From: Kofleriaceae bacterium
Lineage (GTDB): Bacteria > Myxococcota_A > Polyangia > Haliangiales > Haliangiaceae
Assembly: GCA_020633495.1 (NCBI GenBank)
Contig: JACKDR010000005.1
Location: forward strand, 107,501-171,500
Length of the DNA: 64,000 nucleotides
Reading direction: 5' to 3'
Numbering within the stretch: the stretch's first letter is position 1; each line of letters starts with the position of its first letter. Below are positions 1-8,033 of the stretch, piece after piece. The notes beneath the pieces are model-generated. The model saw only the letters and a list, made by a program, of their open reading frames with translations, had not been told where the DNA came from and searched no databases. A program made the translations under genes and the position numbers.

Positions 1-351
1 CTGCCGCCGCCCGACGCCCAGGCCCGCGCCCGCGCCGACAAGCGGCGGCGCATGCAGGAGGAGGCCGCCGACGTGCTGCCGGCGGCGCGCGCGGCGTGGC
101 GCAGCGGCGACTACGCGGCGATGAAGCGCGACCTCATCCGGGTCGACACCGACTTCCTCGACAGCGCGCTGGCCGCCGAGGTCGGGGTCCTGCTCGGCTG
201 CGCCTACGTCGCCGCGGGCGACGCCGACTCCGCGATCGCGACGTTCAAGAAGGTCATCGAGCGCCGGCCGCGGCACACCCTCGACGCCTACACGTACTCG
301 CCGAAGATCCGCGACATCTGGACCCGGGCCGGCGGCCTGGTCGCGAACTGA
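1..351 (+). CDS. TPR-like protein, C-terminal part
   Basis: The frame is open from the first base of the window to a TGA at 349-351, so the 5' end lies outside; the first internal ATG is at 52. The visible 116 residues are helical, with a tetratricopeptide-like pair (sizes and spacing as in GDADSAIATFKKVIERRPRH). They end shortly after a TYSPKIRDIW segment of the kind found at the end of myxobacterial TPR or tetratricopeptide-assisted secretion proteins. A protein-binding or scaffolding role is inferred from the repeat alone. No catalytic motif is visible. Confidence 0.6.
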   Translation: MPPPDAQARARADKRRRMQEEAADVLPAARAAWRSGDYAAMKRDLIRVDTDFLDSALAAEVGVLLGCAYVAAGDADSAIATFKKVIERRPRHTLDAYTYSPKIRDIWTRAGGLVAN

Positions 352-479
352 GGGCGCGGCGGCAGGCGGCAGGCGGCGGCGCGGACCGGGCGGTCAGCCG
401 GGGGCGAGAAGCGACCGGGACGCGCGCTCTGCGCGATCGCGCGGCCCGCGGGCCCGGCGCGGCGCAGTAGGATGCGCGG
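352..479. other. Intergenic region, no gene seen
   Basis: These 128 bases contain short GGCAGGCGG-type tandem repeats just after the upstream stop and a -10-like box at 468-473. Nothing else is recognisable. Confidence 0.5.
468..473 (+). promoter_or_regulatory. -10-like box, leaderless type
   Basis: TAGGAT lies 6 nt before the GTG start at 480, the spacing expected if transcription starts at or next to the start codon. Confidence 0.4.
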
Positions 480-1566
480 GTGCGCCCGTCCCGACCTCGT
501 CGCCCGACCGGGGCCGTCGCGATCGCCGCCGCGATCGCCGCGGCGACCGCGGGCTGCGGCTCGACCGGGCGCGGCACCTCGGCGCACGGCTCGATCGGCA
601 AGGCCACCGGCGCGGCGATCGCCGCGGCGGTCGCCGCCGCCACGGACGCGGTCGTGCCGTGGCGGTGCGCCTGGCTCGGCGACCCGGTCACCGCCGCCGC
701 GCCCGGCGGCTGGCACCTCGACGGCCAGCGCCTGATCCGCGACGGCGGCGACGGCGCCACCGGCCGCGCCGCGCGGGCCCCTGACCCGGCTGGTGTTCCT
801 CGCCGACGCCCGTGGCGGCGACGACGCCGGCGCCACCGCGCGGGGCGTGCGCGCCGCGCTCGACGCCGCGCCGCCCGCGGTGGTGGTCACGCTCGGCGGC
901 CTCGGCACCGATCGCGACACGATCGAGGCGACGCTGGGGCCGCTGGCCACCGGGGCGCCCTGGGTGGTGGTCGCGATCCCCGGCGATCGCGAGGCCATCC
1001 CCGAGCACCGCGCCGCGATCGGCCGGCTCGCCGCCGCCGGCGCGCCGGTGGTCGACGGCTCGCAGGTGCGGGTGATCGAGCTGCCGGGCGTGCGCGTGGG
1101 CACGCTGCCGGGCGTACCGTGGCGTACGCGTCTGGCGGCCGGCGTCGACGGCTGCGTCCACGACGTCGACGATCTGGCGGCGCTGCTCGACGCCCTGACC
1201 GGCCCGCCCGGGGGCGACGTCGGCGATGACCGGCCGACCACGATCCTGGCGACCCAGACGCCGCCGCGCCAGCAAGGGGCCTTCGATCTGGCCCCGGGCG
1301 GCGTCCATGTCGGCGAGATCGCGCTGGCCGCGGCGCTGGTCGATCGCGGCCTCGACGTCGTCGCCCAGGGCGCGGTCGACGATCTGCCGCGCGCCGCGGG
1401 CGCGGCGCGCCGCGGCGCGGCGCCGCTGTTCGTGCCGGTCGGCGCGCTCGACGCCACGCCGCGCTACCTCGCGGACGGCACGCGCGTGGTGCCGACCGGC
1501 GTGACCGTGACGGCGGGGCCGCGCGACGTCGCGTGGGAGCCGCTGCGGCCCCGCGTGCTACCCTGA
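480..1566 (+). CDS. Lipoprotein, degenerate phosphoesterase-like, frameshifted
   Basis: A GTG start at 480 gives a lipoprotein signal (hydrophobic AVAIAAAIAAATAGC, lipidated Cys at residue 26). The coding frame then switches between about 736 and 790. The downstream frame from LTRLVFLADARGG (781) runs to TGA at 1564-1566. The second part has the alternating strand/helix layout of calcineurin-like phosphoesterases: a first strand LVFLADAR, then GGLGTDRD, then VAIPGDRE, then ATQTPP. These align with the usual DxH, GDxxD, GNHE and HTPP positions, but most metal ligands are missing. It may therefore be a non-catalytic surface protein. The frame switch may be an assembly error or a real lesion. 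Function is inferred only. Confidence 0.5.
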
Positions 1567-1587
1567 CCCGGCTTTCCCGGCGGACGG

Positions 1588-3705
1588 ATGTCGACCCCTG
1601 CCCCTCGCTACGTGTGTCCGCGATGCCGGACGTCGTACGACGAACCGCTGCGCTTCTGCCAGCAGTGCGGGGCCAACATGCAGCGCGCCTCGGCGCTGGA
1701 GCTGGCGGCGCGGCGCGAGGGCGTGTCGTCGGAGGATCTCGGCGCCGCCGGGCTCGCCGCGACGCTCGACAGCGGCCGCGCCGGGCGCGCCGGCAGCGAG
1801 GCCGGACGCGCCGGCAGCGAGGCCGACCGCGCCGACCCGTCCGACGTCCACGGCTGGACCGCGGCGGCGGATCGCCGGCTGTCGGCGTCGGTGCAGACCT
1901 GGCTGGGCCGGGTCGTCGACGGCCGCTACCGGGTGCTCGAGGCCATCGGCCGCGGCGGCATGGGCGTGGTCTACAAGGTCGAGCACGTCCGCATGGGCAA
2001 GATCGCGGCGATGAAGGTCCTGCACAAGGACCTCGCCGACGACCCGGACGTGGTCCGGCGCTTCGAGCGCGAGGCCGCCGCGGTGTCGCGCCTCGATCAT
2101 CCCAACACGGTCCAGGTCTTCGACTTCGGCGCCGCCCAGGGCGCGCTGTACCTGATCATGGAGTACGTGCGCGGCCAGGACCTCGGCGCGATCGTCGAGC
2201 GCGACGGGCCGCTGCCGTTCGCCCGCGCCGCGCCGCTGCTGGTCCAGATCGGCGGCGCGCTCGCCGAGGCCCACGCGCTCGGCATCGTCCACCGCGATCT
2301 CAAGCCCGAGAACGTGCTGATCACGCGCACCACCGGCGGCCGCGACTTCGCCAAGGTGCTCGACTTCGGGCTCGCCAAGCTGGGCGCGCGCGAGCAGGCG
2401 CCCGACGTCACCGACAAGACCGAGATCGTCGGCACGCCGTACTTCATGTCGCCCGAGCAGATCCGCGGCGACGAGGTCGACGGCCGCTCCGACCTGTACT
2501 CGCTGGGCGCGCTGATGTACGCGGTGCTGACCGGGCGGCCGCCGTTCACCGCGCGCAGCGCGGTCGGCGTGCTGACCAAGCACCTGACCGCCGAGGTCGT
2601 GCCGCCGTCGCAGGTCGCGCCCGAGCTGGGCCTGACCCCGGAGATCGACGAGATCGTCCTGCGCGCGATGGCCAAGGACCCGGCGGCCCGCTTCGTCACC
2701 GCCACCGCGATGACGACCGAGCTCGAGGCGGTGTGGCGGGCCCAGGTCGGCGACGGCACGCCGGTCAGCCTGCCGCGCCCGAGCCGACGCCTCTACACCG
2801 AGGACGACGAACCGCTGAGCGAGCTGCGGCTGCGCCGCGCCGACCTCGACGACTTCGAGCGCGGGCTGCGGCGCCGCCGCTGGGTCGTACTGGCGCTGGC
2901 GCTCACCGCGCTGGCCGGCGTCGCGGCGGCGGCGGCGTGGTGGCTGCTGTTCCGGCCGCGGCCGCCGCACACCGCCGAGGTCGAGCCGAACGACGACGAC
3001 GCGCACGCGACGCGGATCGCCGCCGGCGCCGACGTCACCGGCTACCTCGGCAGGCGGGTGTCGCGCAGCGAGCCGGATCGCGACTTCTACCGGGTCGACC
3101 TGCCGGGCGGGCACAGCCGCCCGATCACGGTGCGGGTGTCGGGGCTGCCCAACCTCGACATCACGGTGGTGCTGCGCGACGGCCGCGGCGCGGTGGTCGC
3201 GGCCGCCGACGAGGCCGGGCGCGGCGGCGACGAGACGCTGCGGCGGTGGCGCCTCGCCGGCCCGGCGCTGGTCGAGGTCACCGAGACGCTGGCGCCGGGC
3301 CAGACCTACCCGACCGAGAACGTCAGCGATCCGTACACGCTCAGCGTCACCGTCGACGACGAGGACGCGGGCTGGGAGAGCGAGCCCAACGGCAACGCGC
3401 CCGACGCCACGCCGGCGCCGCCCGGCTCGGCGGTGCGCGGCTGGCTCGACAGCCGCGGCGACGTCGATCTGCTGCGCTGGGACGGCGACGCCGGCCCGGT
3501 CACCGTCGACGTCGCCGCCGACCCGTCGCTGCCGCTGACCTGGCGCGGCCCCGACGGCGCCGCGCACGGCCCCGGCCAGGCGACGCTGACGCTGGCCCGC
3601 GGCGCGATCATCCGGCTCGAGCGCACCGACCGCGAGCTGCCCCACGACCGGCCGCTGCCCGGCGCCGACGCGCCGTGGGCGGTGACGCTGACGCCGGCAA
3701 AGTAG
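1588..3705 (+). CDS. Membrane Ser/Thr kinase with zinc ribbon
   Basis: This is a 705-residue Hanks-type kinase. Residues 10-28 form a zinc ribbon (CPRC then CQQC). Residues 63-82 carry a short tandem repeat of AGRAGSE. The kinase domain spans about 114-375, with GRGGMG (121-126), the ATP-binding Lys in AMKV (143), HRDLKPEN (235-242), DFG (259-261) and SPE (288-290), so it looks active. One membrane segment (about 431-455) follows. The C-terminal part has two PPC-like (pre-peptidase C-terminal) modules, each starting with a V/SEPN motif and ending in DxDxxxV or DVDLLRW. The cytoplasmic kinase is thus tethered to a periplasmic sensor or binding module. The start lies 21 nt after the upstream stop. 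Confidence 0.9.
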   Translation: MSTPAPRYVCPRCRTSYDEPLRFCQQCGANMQRASALELAARREGVSSEDLGAAGLAATLDSGRAGRAGSEAGRAGSEADRADPSDVHGWTAAADRRLSASVQTWLGRVVDGRYRVLEAIGRGGMGVVYKVEHVRMGKIAAMKVLHKDLADDPDVVRRFEREAAAVSRLDHPNTVQVFDFGAAQGALYLIMEYVRGQDLGAIVERDGPLPFARAAPLLVQIGGALAEAHALGIVHRDLKPENVLITRTTGGRDFAKVLDFGLAKLGAREQAPDVTDKTEIVGTPYFMSPEQIRGDEVDGRSDLYSLGALMYAVLTGRPPFTARSAVGVLTKHLTAEVVPPSQVAPELGLTPEIDEIVLRAMAKDPAARFVTATAMTTELEAVWRAQVGDGTPVSLPRPSRRLYTEDDEPLSELRLRRADLDDFERGLRRRRWVVLALALTALAGVAAAAAWWLLFRPRPPHTAEVEPNDDDAHATRIAAGADVTGYLGRRVSRSEPDRDFYRVDLPGGHSRPITVRVSGLPNLDITVVLRDGRGAVVAAADEAGRGGDETLRRWRLAGPALVEVTETLAPGQTYPTENVSDPYTLSVTVDDEDAGWESEPNGNAPDATPAPPGSAVRGWLDSRGDVDLLRWDGDAGPVTVDVAADPSLPLTWRGPDGAAHGPGQATLTLARGAIIRLERTDRELPHDRPLPGADAPWAVTLTPAK

Positions 3706-3749
3706 GGCCGGGCGTGGACGCCGCCTCGAGCGTGGGTGATCGTCGCGCC

Positions 3750-4376
3750 ATGACCGCTGACGACGCCCGCCGCCGCTTCGACGACGCCACCGCCGCCCAC
3801 CTCACCGCGCCGCTCGGTGACGGCGTGACGATCCGCAGCTGCGACGCGCCGGGCTGGAAGGCGGTCGCCGATCCGCTGTGGGCCGACGACCCGCGGCCGC
3901 CGCCGCCGATCGGCTCGCTGTACCCGCCGGAGGCCGCCGCGCGCCTCGCCGACCTGGCCGCGGTGCAGGGCGAGCCGCTGGCTCACCGGCTGGTGTTCGA
4001 GCACGGCGGCGAGCCGGTCGGCGCCTACTTCGGGCTGCAGGAGTCGTTCGGCCGCTACTTCATGGCCAGCACCGTGTTCCGCCGCGACTTCCAGCGTCGC
4101 GGCCTGTACCGGGCGCTGCTGCCGCGGATCGTCGCGGCCTGCGTCGACGCCGGGTTCGTCGAGATCTACAGCCGGCACCGCGCCGACAACAACCCGATCC
4201 TGGTGCCCAAGCTGCGGCAGGGCTTCACGATCGCCGGCTTCGAGGTGTCGCCGCGCTACGGCCTGCTGGTCCACCTGCGCCGCTACCTGATCGACGGGGT
4301 CGACGCGCTGTTCCACTACCGGTTCGACGGCACCGGCGCGGCGACGCTGCGCGCCGCCGGGATGTCGCTGCCCTGA
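3750..4376 (+). CDS. GNAT family N-acetyltransferase
   Basis: The product is 208 residues. The GNAT fold is visible in the central FMASTVFRRDFQRRGLYRAL stretch, where an R/Q-x-x-G-x-hydrophobic turn binds the acetyl-CoA pyrophosphate, and in the following helix and strand ending FVEIYSRHRADNNPIL. The acceptor substrate cannot be told from sequence. The ATG at 3750 was chosen because the upstream bases in the same frame lie inside the kinase gene. It is 44 nt downstream of the kinase on the same strand and may be cotranscribed. Confidence 0.75.
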   Translation: MTADDARRRFDDATAAHLTAPLGDGVTIRSCDAPGWKAVADPLWADDPRPPPPIGSLYPPEAAARLADLAAVQGEPLAHRLVFEHGGEPVGAYFGLQESFGRYFMASTVFRRDFQRRGLYRALLPRIVAACVDAGFVEIYSRHRADNNPILVPKLRQGFTIAGFEVSPRYGLLVHLRRYLIDGVDALFHYRFDGTGAATLRAAGMSLP

Positions 4377-4430
4377 CGCGGGGTCGCAACGACCCGCCCG
4401 CGCCACCTCGCGCGGCCCCGGGCTCGGCAC

Positions 4431-4436
4431 TATGAT
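4431..4436 (+). promoter_or_regulatory. -10 box TATGAT
   Basis: A consensus-like TATGAT ends 9 nt before the ATG at 4446. The first transcribed base would fall within 0-3 nt of the start codon. Confidence 0.5.
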
Positions 4437-4445
4437 GTGCGCCCC

Positions 4446-5168
4446 ATGGCCCCTCCGCGCCGCCGTCGCCGTCCGACCCGACCGACCTCGCCCGAGGTTC
4501 CCAAACCCCCGTCCGCCGGCCGCGACCGCGGCGGCCAGGCGGACGGCCCGGTGATCGAGGTGCGCCGCATCCACCGGCGCGACCTCAACAAGGTCTGGGA
4601 GTTCCTGAAGATCAGCTTCCGCGCGGTCAACCAGGAGACCGTCGAGTACCAGCGGCCGCGCTCGAAGAAGCGGTTCATGGAGGTCTACGAGGAGGAGGGC
4701 ATCGAGCAGCTGCTGTTCGAGGCCGACGGCGAGCTGGTCGCCTACGCCGAGTGCGCGTACGAGGTGGTCGGCGGCGACGACACCTGGATCAACCCGCGCT
4801 ACTTCGAGCGGCGCGACATGCGGCCGCTGTTCGTCGAGGAGCTGGCGGTCCACCCCGACTGGCACGGCCGCGGCGTCGGCGGCTTTCTCATGGAGCAGCT
4901 GCACCACCTCGCCAAGGTGCGGGGCCTGACCCACCTGGTGCTCGAGGTCGCCGAGAACAACGAGAACGCGCTGAGCTGGTACCGCAAGCGCGGCTTCCGC
5001 AAGCTCGACGCCGCGATCTTCATGGCGTGCGCGATCGACGCCGAGCCCGAGCTGCTGCCGCCGCGGGCGCTGCCCGGCGCGCGCGACGGCGACGACGACG
5101 ACGCCAAGGGCAAGCGCAAGGCCAAGGCCGCGGTCAAGGGCACGGTCAAGCTCAAGCCCAAGGCGTGA
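4446..5168 (+). CDS. GNAT acetyltransferase with Lys-rich tail
   Basis: The product is 240 residues. A basic, proline-rich N-terminal region of about 35 residues precedes a clear GNAT domain. Motif A is VHPDWHGRGVGGFLMEQL (acetyl-CoA pyrophosphate loop R-G-V-G-G), followed by the motif B region LEVAENNENALSWYRKRGF, as in RimI-like enzymes. The last 30 residues are an Asp run followed by a Lys/Ala-rich tail that may bind nucleic acid or ribosomes (inference). The substrate is unknown. The ATG at 4446 is preferred over a GTG at 4437 because of the -10 box at 4431. The gene converges on the hydrolase gene at 5214. Confidence 0.8.
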   Translation: MAPPRRRRRPTRPTSPEVPKPPSAGRDRGGQADGPVIEVRRIHRRDLNKVWEFLKISFRAVNQETVEYQRPRSKKRFMEVYEEEGIEQLLFEADGELVAYAECAYEVVGGDDTWINPRYFERRDMRPLFVEELAVHPDWHGRGVGGFLMEQLHHLAKVRGLTHLVLEVAENNENALSWYRKRGFRKLDAAIFMACAIDAEPELLPPRALPGARDGDDDDAKGKRKAKAAVKGTVKLKPKA

Positions 5169-5172
5169 CCGC

Positions 5173-5186
5173 GGCCGCGCGCGGCC
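5173..5186. terminator. Possible bidirectional terminator hairpin
   Basis: GGCCGCGCGCGGCC is a perfect palindrome in the 45-bp gap between two convergent genes. There is no T-tract, so intrinsic termination is only suggested by position and stem strength. Confidence 0.3.
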
Positions 5187-5213
5187 GGCGCCACCGCGAG
5201 GCGCGGAGCCCGG

Positions 5214-6086
5214 TCAGCGCGCCGGCGGCAACGCGCCGGCGATCAGGTCGACCACCGCCGCCGGCGCGTCGATGTGCAGCCAGTGGCCGGCGCCGGGGAT
5301 GACGTCGACGATGGTGCGGGCGGCGACCGCGGCGGCGCCGGTCAGGCGGGCGCGGTCGTCGTCGGGGACGGTGCGCGACGCGCCGCCGAGGACGACGTGG
5401 AGGTCGCCGGGCATCGCCGGATCCTCGACCGCCGCCCACAGATCGCGGCGAAAGTAGTCGCCGAGCAGGGTCCGGACCTGGACCAGGTCGAGGCGCAGGC
5501 GCAGGCCGCCACCCTCGGCGGCCGGCGCCGCGACCAGGTTCATCGCCAGCCAGTGGCCGAGGGTCGGCGGGTGCCCGGCGGCGACGATCGCGGCGACGAA
5601 GTCGTCGCGGTGCGCGAAGCGCGGCGGCAGGCGCTCCATCACCTCGAGCACCTGGCGGACGGTGTTGTCGTCGGCGTCGAAGGTCGCCGGGCGCGCCGAC
5701 GGCGTGGCGTCGAGGACCCAGGTCTGCGCCAGCGGCACCGCCAGCGGCGTGGTCGCGGCGCGGTCGCGCAGCGCCAGGACGCACTTGCCGCCGAAGCTGT
5801 GGCCGCACGCCGCGCGCACCGGCGCGCCGGCGGCGGCCAGCCCGTCGACCGCGGCGGCGAGATCGGCGGCGCAGGCGTCGACGGTGTGCGGCGGATCGCC
5901 GGCCGGCGAGCGGCCGTGGCCACGCAGGTCGACGAGCACGGCGCCCCAGTCGGGGCGGCGATCGACGACCTTGCGCGCGATGCTGCGCCAGTTGCCGCCG
6001 CTGCCGTAGATGCCGTGGGTGAACAGCAGCCAGGCGACGGGGGCGGCGCCGGCGACGCGCTCGTGGTGCAGCACCGCGACGGCCAC
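5214..6086 (-). CDS. Alpha/beta hydrolase
   Basis: This 290-residue hydrolase resembles the YbfF/ABHD11-type esterases. It has an oxyanion region HGIYGSGGNW (24-33), VDLRGHGRS (52-60), a nucleophile elbow GHSFGG with Ser97, and a C-terminal PGAGHWLH that supplies the catalytic His. No signal peptide is seen, so it is likely cytoplasmic; its ester or thioester substrate is unknown. The GTG start lies 1 nt after the stop of the upstream gene, so the two are translated from one transcript. Confidence 0.85.
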   Translation of the reverse strand: MAVAVLHHERVAGAAPVAWLLFTHGIYGSGGNWRSIARKVVDRRPDWGAVLVDLRGHGRSPAGDPPHTVDACAADLAAAVDGLAAAGAPVRAACGHSFGGKCVLALRDRAATTPLAVPLAQTWVLDATPSARPATFDADDNTVRQVLEVMERLPPRFAHRDDFVAAIVAAGHPPTLGHWLAMNLVAAPAAEGGGLRLRLDLVQVRTLLGDYFRRDLWAAVEDPAMPGDLHVVLGGASRTVPDDDRARLTGAAAVAARTIVDVIPGAGHWLHIDAPAAVVDLIAGALPPAR

Positions 6087-6087
6087 G

Positions 6088-6960
6088 TCAGCCGCGCAGC
6101 AGGGCCGGCTGCTCGGACACCGCGACGGCGAGGGCGCGCAGGCCGCTCTCGAGGTGCGCGACGCGGCGGTAGCAGTGGGCCGGGATCTTGTGGCCGACCT
6201 CGTACATCTCGGCGGCGCCCGGCGGCGCCAGGCCCTTGACCCGCGAGTGCAGGTAGACGAGCTCGGAGATCAAGAGCGACGTGGCGTCGTAGCAGTCGCT
6301 GGGCAGGACGTCGTCGACGGCGTACGGCGCGGCGCCGGGCTCGAGCATGGTCAGGCCGGCGGTGGCCGAGACCTCGCGGAGCGCGCCGAGGCACGCCCAC
6401 ACCCGCGCGAAGACGTCGCCCGGGCGCTTGCGGCGCTCGTACGGCGGCGGCGCCGGCATCTCGACGCCGGCGTGGGCGCACAGGCGCGCGGCGTAGCCGG
6501 CGCCGAGGGTCAGCAGCTGGTAGACGTCGCTGGGCGTGAACGGCTGGTCGAGCAGCCGGTTGAGCTGGCGGCTGGCCTCGAGGACGGCGCCGAGGACGTC
6601 GGTGGGCTGGCGCGCGGGATCGACCGCGGGCTCGGTGGTGGCCTCGGTGATGTGCAGCTGGTCCTTGACCTGGCGGATGCGATCGAGCGCGGCGTCGAGG
6701 ACGACCAGGACGTGGGCGGGCTCGATGTCGGCGGCGGCCGGCGGGTGCGGCAGGTAGCCCTCCTCGCCGGTGCGCTCGAAGCAGAAGCGGTCGGCCTTGC
6801 GGAACAGGGCGGTGGCCTCGAAGAAGACCTCGCGCGGCGCCGCGCCGGTGATCTTGTAGGTCGGGCGGTCGTCGCGCGGGCGACCGACCTCCTGGCGGAG
6901 CAGATCGAGCTCGCCGAGGATGAGCTGGACGCGCGCGTAGCAGTTCGCTGGCTGGATCAT
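6088..6960 (-). CDS. Conserved helical repeat protein, unknown function
   Basis: The product is 290 residues, soluble, with no signal or membrane segment. I do not recognise the family. Four short blocks recur with the pattern P-x-x-C/V-Y followed by a Leu-rich helix: at the N-terminus (PANCYARVQLILGELDLL), near residue 144 (TPSDVYQLLTLG), near 221 (LPSDCYDATSLLISELVYLH) and near 260 (IPAHCYRRVAHLESGLRAL). This suggests internal duplication of a helical hairpin. A Shine-Dalgarno GGAGGAG lies upstream of the ATG on the minus strand. It is the first gene of an operon with the hydrolase at 5214. Confidence 0.7.
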   Translation of the reverse strand: MIQPANCYARVQLILGELDLLRQEVGRPRDDRPTYKITGAAPREVFFEATALFRKADRFCFERTGEEGYLPHPPAAADIEPAHVLVVLDAALDRIRQVKDQLHITEATTEPAVDPARQPTDVLGAVLEASRQLNRLLDQPFTPSDVYQLLTLGAGYAARLCAHAGVEMPAPPPYERRKRPGDVFARVWACLGALREVSATAGLTMLEPGAAPYAVDDVLPSDCYDATSLLISELVYLHSRVKGLAPPGAAEMYEVGHKIPAHCYRRVAHLESGLRALAVAVSEQPALLRG

Positions 6961-7037
6961 CGTGTGTTCTCCTCCGGGCGCCGACCACGGTCTCCCGCGG
7001 CCCCACCCCTCGCTCTGGTTTCTGGCGTCGGAGAATG

Positions 7038-7043
7038 TACTAT
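7038..7043 (+). promoter_or_regulatory. -10 box TACTAT
   Basis: TACTAT ends 6 nt before a GTG at 7050, supporting that codon rather than the ATG at 7035 as the start of the next gene. Confidence 0.45.
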
Positions 7044-7049
7044 CGATGG

Positions 7050-7439
7050 GTGCCGGTCCGAGCCCCCGCCGACGCCTTCGCGTCGCTCCTCGCGCGTGTC
7101 ACCGGCGGTGATGGCGTCACTCCCGCGGCGCAGCGCGCCCAGGCCGCCGGCGCCGGCGCCGTCGACGGCGCGCCCGCGGTGGCGGCGTTCGTCGCCAAGG
7201 TCCGCGATCACGCCTACCGCATCACCGACGACGACGTCGCGGCGCTGCGCGCGGCCGGCCTCGACGACGACCACGTCTACGAGCTGACCTGCGCCGCCGC
7301 CGCCGGGGTCGCGGCGCGCCGGCTCGACGCGGCGCGGGCCGCGATGGACGCCCACGCCGCGGCGCCGGCCGGTGACGCCGAGGACGCTGCCGCCGACGCC
7401 GCCGCCGCGCCCGGCGCGCGCACGGGGACCGGCGCCTGA
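7050..7439 (+). CDS. Small helical partner of AhpD-like protein
   Basis: The product is 129 residues. A central stretch (DHAYRITDDDVAALRAAGLD then ELTCAAAAGVAARRL) resembles the helical part of carboxymuconolactone decarboxylase/AhpD proteins but lacks a CxxC redox motif. The C-terminal third is Ala/Asp-rich low complexity. Its TGA overlaps the ATG of the next gene (TGATG at 7437-7441), so the two are translationally coupled. A structural partner for the adjacent AhpD-like enzyme is the natural inference. The GTG at 7050 was chosen from the -10 box position; an ATG at 7035 is in the same frame. Confidence 0.65.
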   Translation: MPVRAPADAFASLLARVTGGDGVTPAAQRAQAAGAGAVDGAPAVAAFVAKVRDHAYRITDDDVAALRAAGLDDDHVYELTCAAAAGVAARRLDAARAAMDAHAAAPAGDAEDAAADAAAAPGARTGTGA

Positions 7440-8023
7440 TGCGGCTGCCCCGGCTCGAGCACCACCACCGGCTGCGCGATCGCCTGCTGATCAAGGTGAT
7501 CGGCGTGGTGTCGCGGCGCCGCGTGCCCGACGTCATCCGCACGCTGCTGTACCGGCGCGACTTCTTCGGCGACGCGTTCTCCGAGCTGACCCAGGGCAGC
7601 CTGCGCGGCGCGTCGGCGTGGACCGTGGGCGAGCGCGAGCTGTTCGCGTCGTTCACGGCGCGGCTCGAGGCCTGCCACTTCTGAACCGAGGCCCACGGCG
7701 CGGTCGCGTCGGTGGAGCTCGGCAGGGACCTGGTGGACGCGGTCAACCGCGACTGGCGGACCGCGCCGGTGCGGCCGCAGGTGCGGGCGGCGCTCGGCTT
7801 CATCGAGACCCTGGTGACCGATCCGGACCGGCTCGGCGCCCCCGACGTCGCGGCGGCGGCCGCCGCCGGGGTCGACCGCGCCGCGCTCGAGCAGGCGGTC
7901 TGGGTGTGCGTGACGTTCACGATGATCACCCGGCTCGCCGACGCCTTCGGCTGGGCGATCCCGTCGGCCGAGGACTTCGCGGCGTCGGCGCGGATGCTGC
8001 TCAAGCGCGGCTACGTCCTGTAG
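7439..8023 (+). CDS. AhpD-like peroxidase-related selenoprotein (Sec82)
   Basis: The frame continues across a TGA at 7682-7684 to TAG at 8021-8023, giving 194 residues with selenocysteine at position 82. Sequence around it reads ARLEACHF-U-TEAHGAVAS. This is the AhpD/carboxymuconolactone decarboxylase redox motif E-x-C-x-x-C-x-x-x-H with the second Cys replaced (C79, U82, H86). The upstream WTVGERELFASF and downstream helices match the peroxidase-related branch, so homology runs on both sides of the TGA in one frame. AhpD-like selenoproteins with CxxU are a known group. It would use the Cys-Sec pair to reduce peroxides. If read as a stop, both halves would lack half the active site. A hairpin follows the TGA (see separate entry). 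It is coupled to the gene at 7050. Confidence 0.82.
7682..7713 (+). promoter_or_regulatory. Candidate bacterial SECIS hairpin after UGA
   Basis: Directly after the TGA, ACCGA (7685-7689) can pair with TCGGT (7709-7713). Inside, GCG (7698-7700) pairs with CGC (7705-7707) around the loop CGGT. A short upper stem with GG/GU in the apical loop about 20 nt after the UGA is the layout SelB recognises in bacterial SECIS elements. It was folded by eye only. Confidence 0.55.
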
Positions 8024-8026
8024 CCT
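8021..8026 (+). promoter_or_regulatory. -10 box TAGCCT overlapping a stop codon
   Basis: TAGCCT includes the TAG stop of the selenoprotein and ends 7 nt before the ATG at 8034. Confidence 0.35.
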
Positions 8027-8033
8027 GGGCGCG

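Noticed and set aside
7682..7684. TGA as an ordinary stop, giving two separate small genes
   Set aside because: Homology is continuous on both sides in one frame and the TGA falls exactly at the active-site Cys.
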